DNA from: Chitinivorax sp. B
GTDB lineage: Bacteria; Pseudomonadota; Gammaproteobacteria; Burkholderiales; SCOH01
NCBI RefSeq assembly: GCF_005503445.1
Contig: NZ_SCOH01000044.1
Span: 1-37,416 of the forward strand
Direction: 5' to 3'
Length of the DNA: 37,416 bases
Shown: piece by piece, positions 35,899 to 37,416 of the stretch
Layout of the letters: every line of letters begins with the position of its first letter
Numbering within the stretch: position 1 is the stretch's first letter
Program-made: the position numbers and the translations under genes
The notes under the pieces: model-generated
Database searches by the model: none
What the model was told of the DNA's origin: nothing
What the model saw: the letters and a program-made list of their open reading frames with translations, nothing else

Positions 35899-37061
35899 AG
35901 TTGATTGGACGGGGTGGACCACTGTGTCAGATCGATCTTGTCCGGAGCAATTTTGCTACCATCCGGGAGCTGTGCGATTGGGCGGTATGGATTCTGGCCT
36001 ACGGACGGTATAGCGTTCATGGCCTCGAAGACAGACGGATGCAGGGTCTGACTCTGTTGAATGCGTCGTTTGGTTGCCTCCAGGCCTGACATCTGAATGA
36101 AACGCCCAATTGTTTTGAACTTCTGCAAAAACTCACTCAGCGAATCCCGTTCGCCTTCCAGAACGTTACAATCGTTGTAACCTGGCAGGGTTGGAAGTGG
36201 AACGCAAGCCAAACCGGCGCGGTTGACTTGGCTCATCATCCAAATACGCGTGATATTTGATAAGTCGTCTCCTTCATAGCCGCCGCCGATATTGGTATGC
36301 ACACCTCGGAACCATACTTCGTTGACGTGTTGATTTGGCGAACATTGCCAATTACTCTGCACAAATTGTTTACGTTGCTCATCCAGCGCCAAAGCGTGTG
36401 CTACGTAGCGAACATTGGCCGGGCTGATCTGATGAAATGCGTTTACTGTTCGTGCCATGGCCAGCGACCCAACTGTATCCCATAGCCCCAGAAAATCGAT
36501 TGGTACGGTCTTCACCCAATGGACTGGTGAAACGGCACCTGTGGACGGAGCTCGACCATTCCGGTAGCAGTCATAAAGAGCTAATAAGGTTTCCTCCTTC
36601 AACATGCGCGTCCCCAGCGGCATGCCGACGCAGTTGATAAAACCTGCCAGACTACGGACTGCAAATGCCCCGCGACTGAAGCCAAAAGCCATGATGCGGT
36701 CGCCCGGGCGCCAATAGCTAGTTAAGAAACGATACGCATCACGTATGCGTTCGGAAGTCCCGGTGCCTGTGGCGCCGTCCCATACTTGTAAAAACCGACT
36801 GTTGCTTTCACCTCCCACACCGTTCAAGTAAATGGCAGCACCGGGTCCAAATCCGGATGCCAATGTTGCAACGGTGCCATACGCGTTGTCATCATAGGAG
36901 CAGGTGTCTCTTGCTGGCAGGACTTGCCCAGTAAAAAATTCCCAGGTTTTTACGACATTGGATGGAGTAACACCTTCTTCTTTGGTTACCGGGTCTTCAT
37001 CTGTCTGTCCTGGATTGTTCCAAGTGCCGTCAATACAAACAATCCACGTCTGGTTGGTCAT
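35895..37061 (-). CDS. DUF2235 alpha/beta hydrolase (Tle1-like)
   Basis: The 388-residue protein, from the ATG at 37061 with CAGGAG 9 nt upstream, belongs to the DUF2235 hydrolases that include type VI phospholipase effectors of the Tle1 group. It opens TWIVCIDGTWNN. The nucleophile elbow is GFSRG with Ser129, the acid is probably the Asp of GLWDTVGSL, and the His lies in FRGVHTNIGGGY. No signal peptide, no MIX or PAAR-like adaptor and no immunity gene are seen next to it. A longer frame upstream to 37178 lacks a ribosome-binding site. Substrate is unknown. Confidence 0.88.
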   Translation of the reverse strand: MTNQTWIVCIDGTWNNPGQTDEDPVTKEEGVTPSNVVKTWEFFTGQVLPARDTCSYDDNAYGTVATLASGFGPGAAIYLNGVGGESNSRFLQVWDGATGTGTSERIRDAYRFLTSYWRPGDRIMAFGFSRGAFAVRSLAGFINCVGMPLGTRMLKEETLLALYDCYRNGRAPSTGAVSPVHWVKTVPIDFLGLWDTVGSLAMARTVNAFHQISPANVRYVAHALALDEQRKQFVQSNWQCSPNQHVNEVWFRGVHTNIGGGYEGDDLSNITRIWMMSQVNRAGLACVPLPTLPGYNDCNVLEGERDSLSEFLQKFKTIGRFIQMSGLEATKRRIQQSQTLHPSVFEAMNAIPSVGQNPYRPIAQLPDGSKIAPDKIDLTQWSTPSNQL

Positions 37062-37416
37062 AATGTCCATCTCCTGGTTGATCGCATTAATACGGTAATA
37101 CTGATCCACGGCAGCCAGCGGGCTGGTGGAGGTGAATAGCCGATTCATTATGGATCGCCCACGCTTGATCTGTTGCATTACGATGAGGCAGGAAGCATGT
37201 GTTACGTGCCTTTGACGTAGGTTGTAAAAATAAAATTGTGGTAGATTAATAGGTTAGTGGAAATTAACGAAAATGGCTTGAGGAAGGTGTTGACGAGTAT
37301 GAAGAGGGTGAGTATAGTTCGGCCTCTCTCGCAGCGACGCGGCGAAACGAATAGATGTTTTGACTGCGCAACTGAATGATCTTTAACAAAAAAATACAGT
37401 CGATAAGCGTGGGCGC
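37062..37416. other. Right edge, no supported gene
   Basis: AT-rich around 37220-37280 and 37385-37400. It probably carries the DUF2235 promoter on the minus strand, but I cannot name the -35/-10 pair with confidence. A 26-codon frame starting at 37297 has nothing to support it. Confidence 0.4.

Noticed and set aside
35604-36089. 161-codon + strand frame across the operon end
   Set aside because: It spans the convergent stops of two recognised genes and is out of frame with both.

Overview
The window looks like the chromosome of a free-living, motile Gram-negative betaproteobacterium. The evidence is a polar-type fliK-fliLMNOPQR flagellar block, accA-tilS housekeeping synteny, a YgfX-like gene beside nadB, NarX/NarL sensing, and secreted polysaccharide-degrading enzymes. 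The mix of flagellar, iron, cellulose/chitin-type and nitrogen-oxide genes suits Neisseriales-type environmental genera, but the genus is only a guess from gene content.

Layout. 1-720: left edge with no secure gene, then a tRNA-Ser(UGA) read leftward from its own promoter. 817-6282: flagellar hook-length gene fliK, a hairpin terminator, then the tightly packed fliLMNOPQR export/switch operon. 6380-7011: a 57-residue unknown coupled to a YgfX-like membrane protein, convergent with nadB (7082-8650). 8684-10073: SPFH/stomatin protein and NfeD-like partner, leftward. 10363-13117: fliW, accA, tilS, rightward. 13183-14800: leftward iron block (DUF2325 protein, bfd, bfr, and an atypical receiver protein whose phospho-acceptor Asp is Glu) with two near-perfect Fur boxes. 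15092-15682: NlpC/P60 lipoprotein. 15832-16060: a promoter-to-terminator segment without a gene, a candidate small RNA. 16315-21193: a five-module GH9 endoglucanase and an AA10 lytic polysaccharide monooxygenase with a CBM2-like tail, preceded by two LacI-type palindromes. 21252-22016: a peptidoglycan-binding/CHAP hydrolase without signal peptide. 22017-23146: an AT-rich stretch with no convincing gene. 23147-26797: a ThDP-dependent enzyme and an FAD amine/amino-acid oxidase, ended by a strong terminator.

27100-35898 is the most coherent accessory region. It holds a Dnr-like Crp/Fnr regulator, a nitronate-monooxygenase-like flavoenzyme, NarX-HlyIII-NarL-hemerythrin, a periplasmic binding protein, and an operon of hemerythrin, DUF2249 and a polytopic NnrS/heme-copper-like membrane protein. 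Three TTGAY-N4-RTCAA palindromes lie here. Two sit exactly where a class II FNR-type activator would bind (-41.5 from a fitting -10), before the flavoenzyme gene and before the hemerythrin operon. The third lies just upstream of the regulator's own start codon. I read this as a locally wired nitrogen-oxide / low-oxygen response locus with no denitrification reductase in view.

35895-37061 is a leftward DUF2235 (Tle1-like) alpha/beta hydrolase whose stop codon overlaps that of the preceding operon. The right edge (37062-37416) carries no gene I can support.
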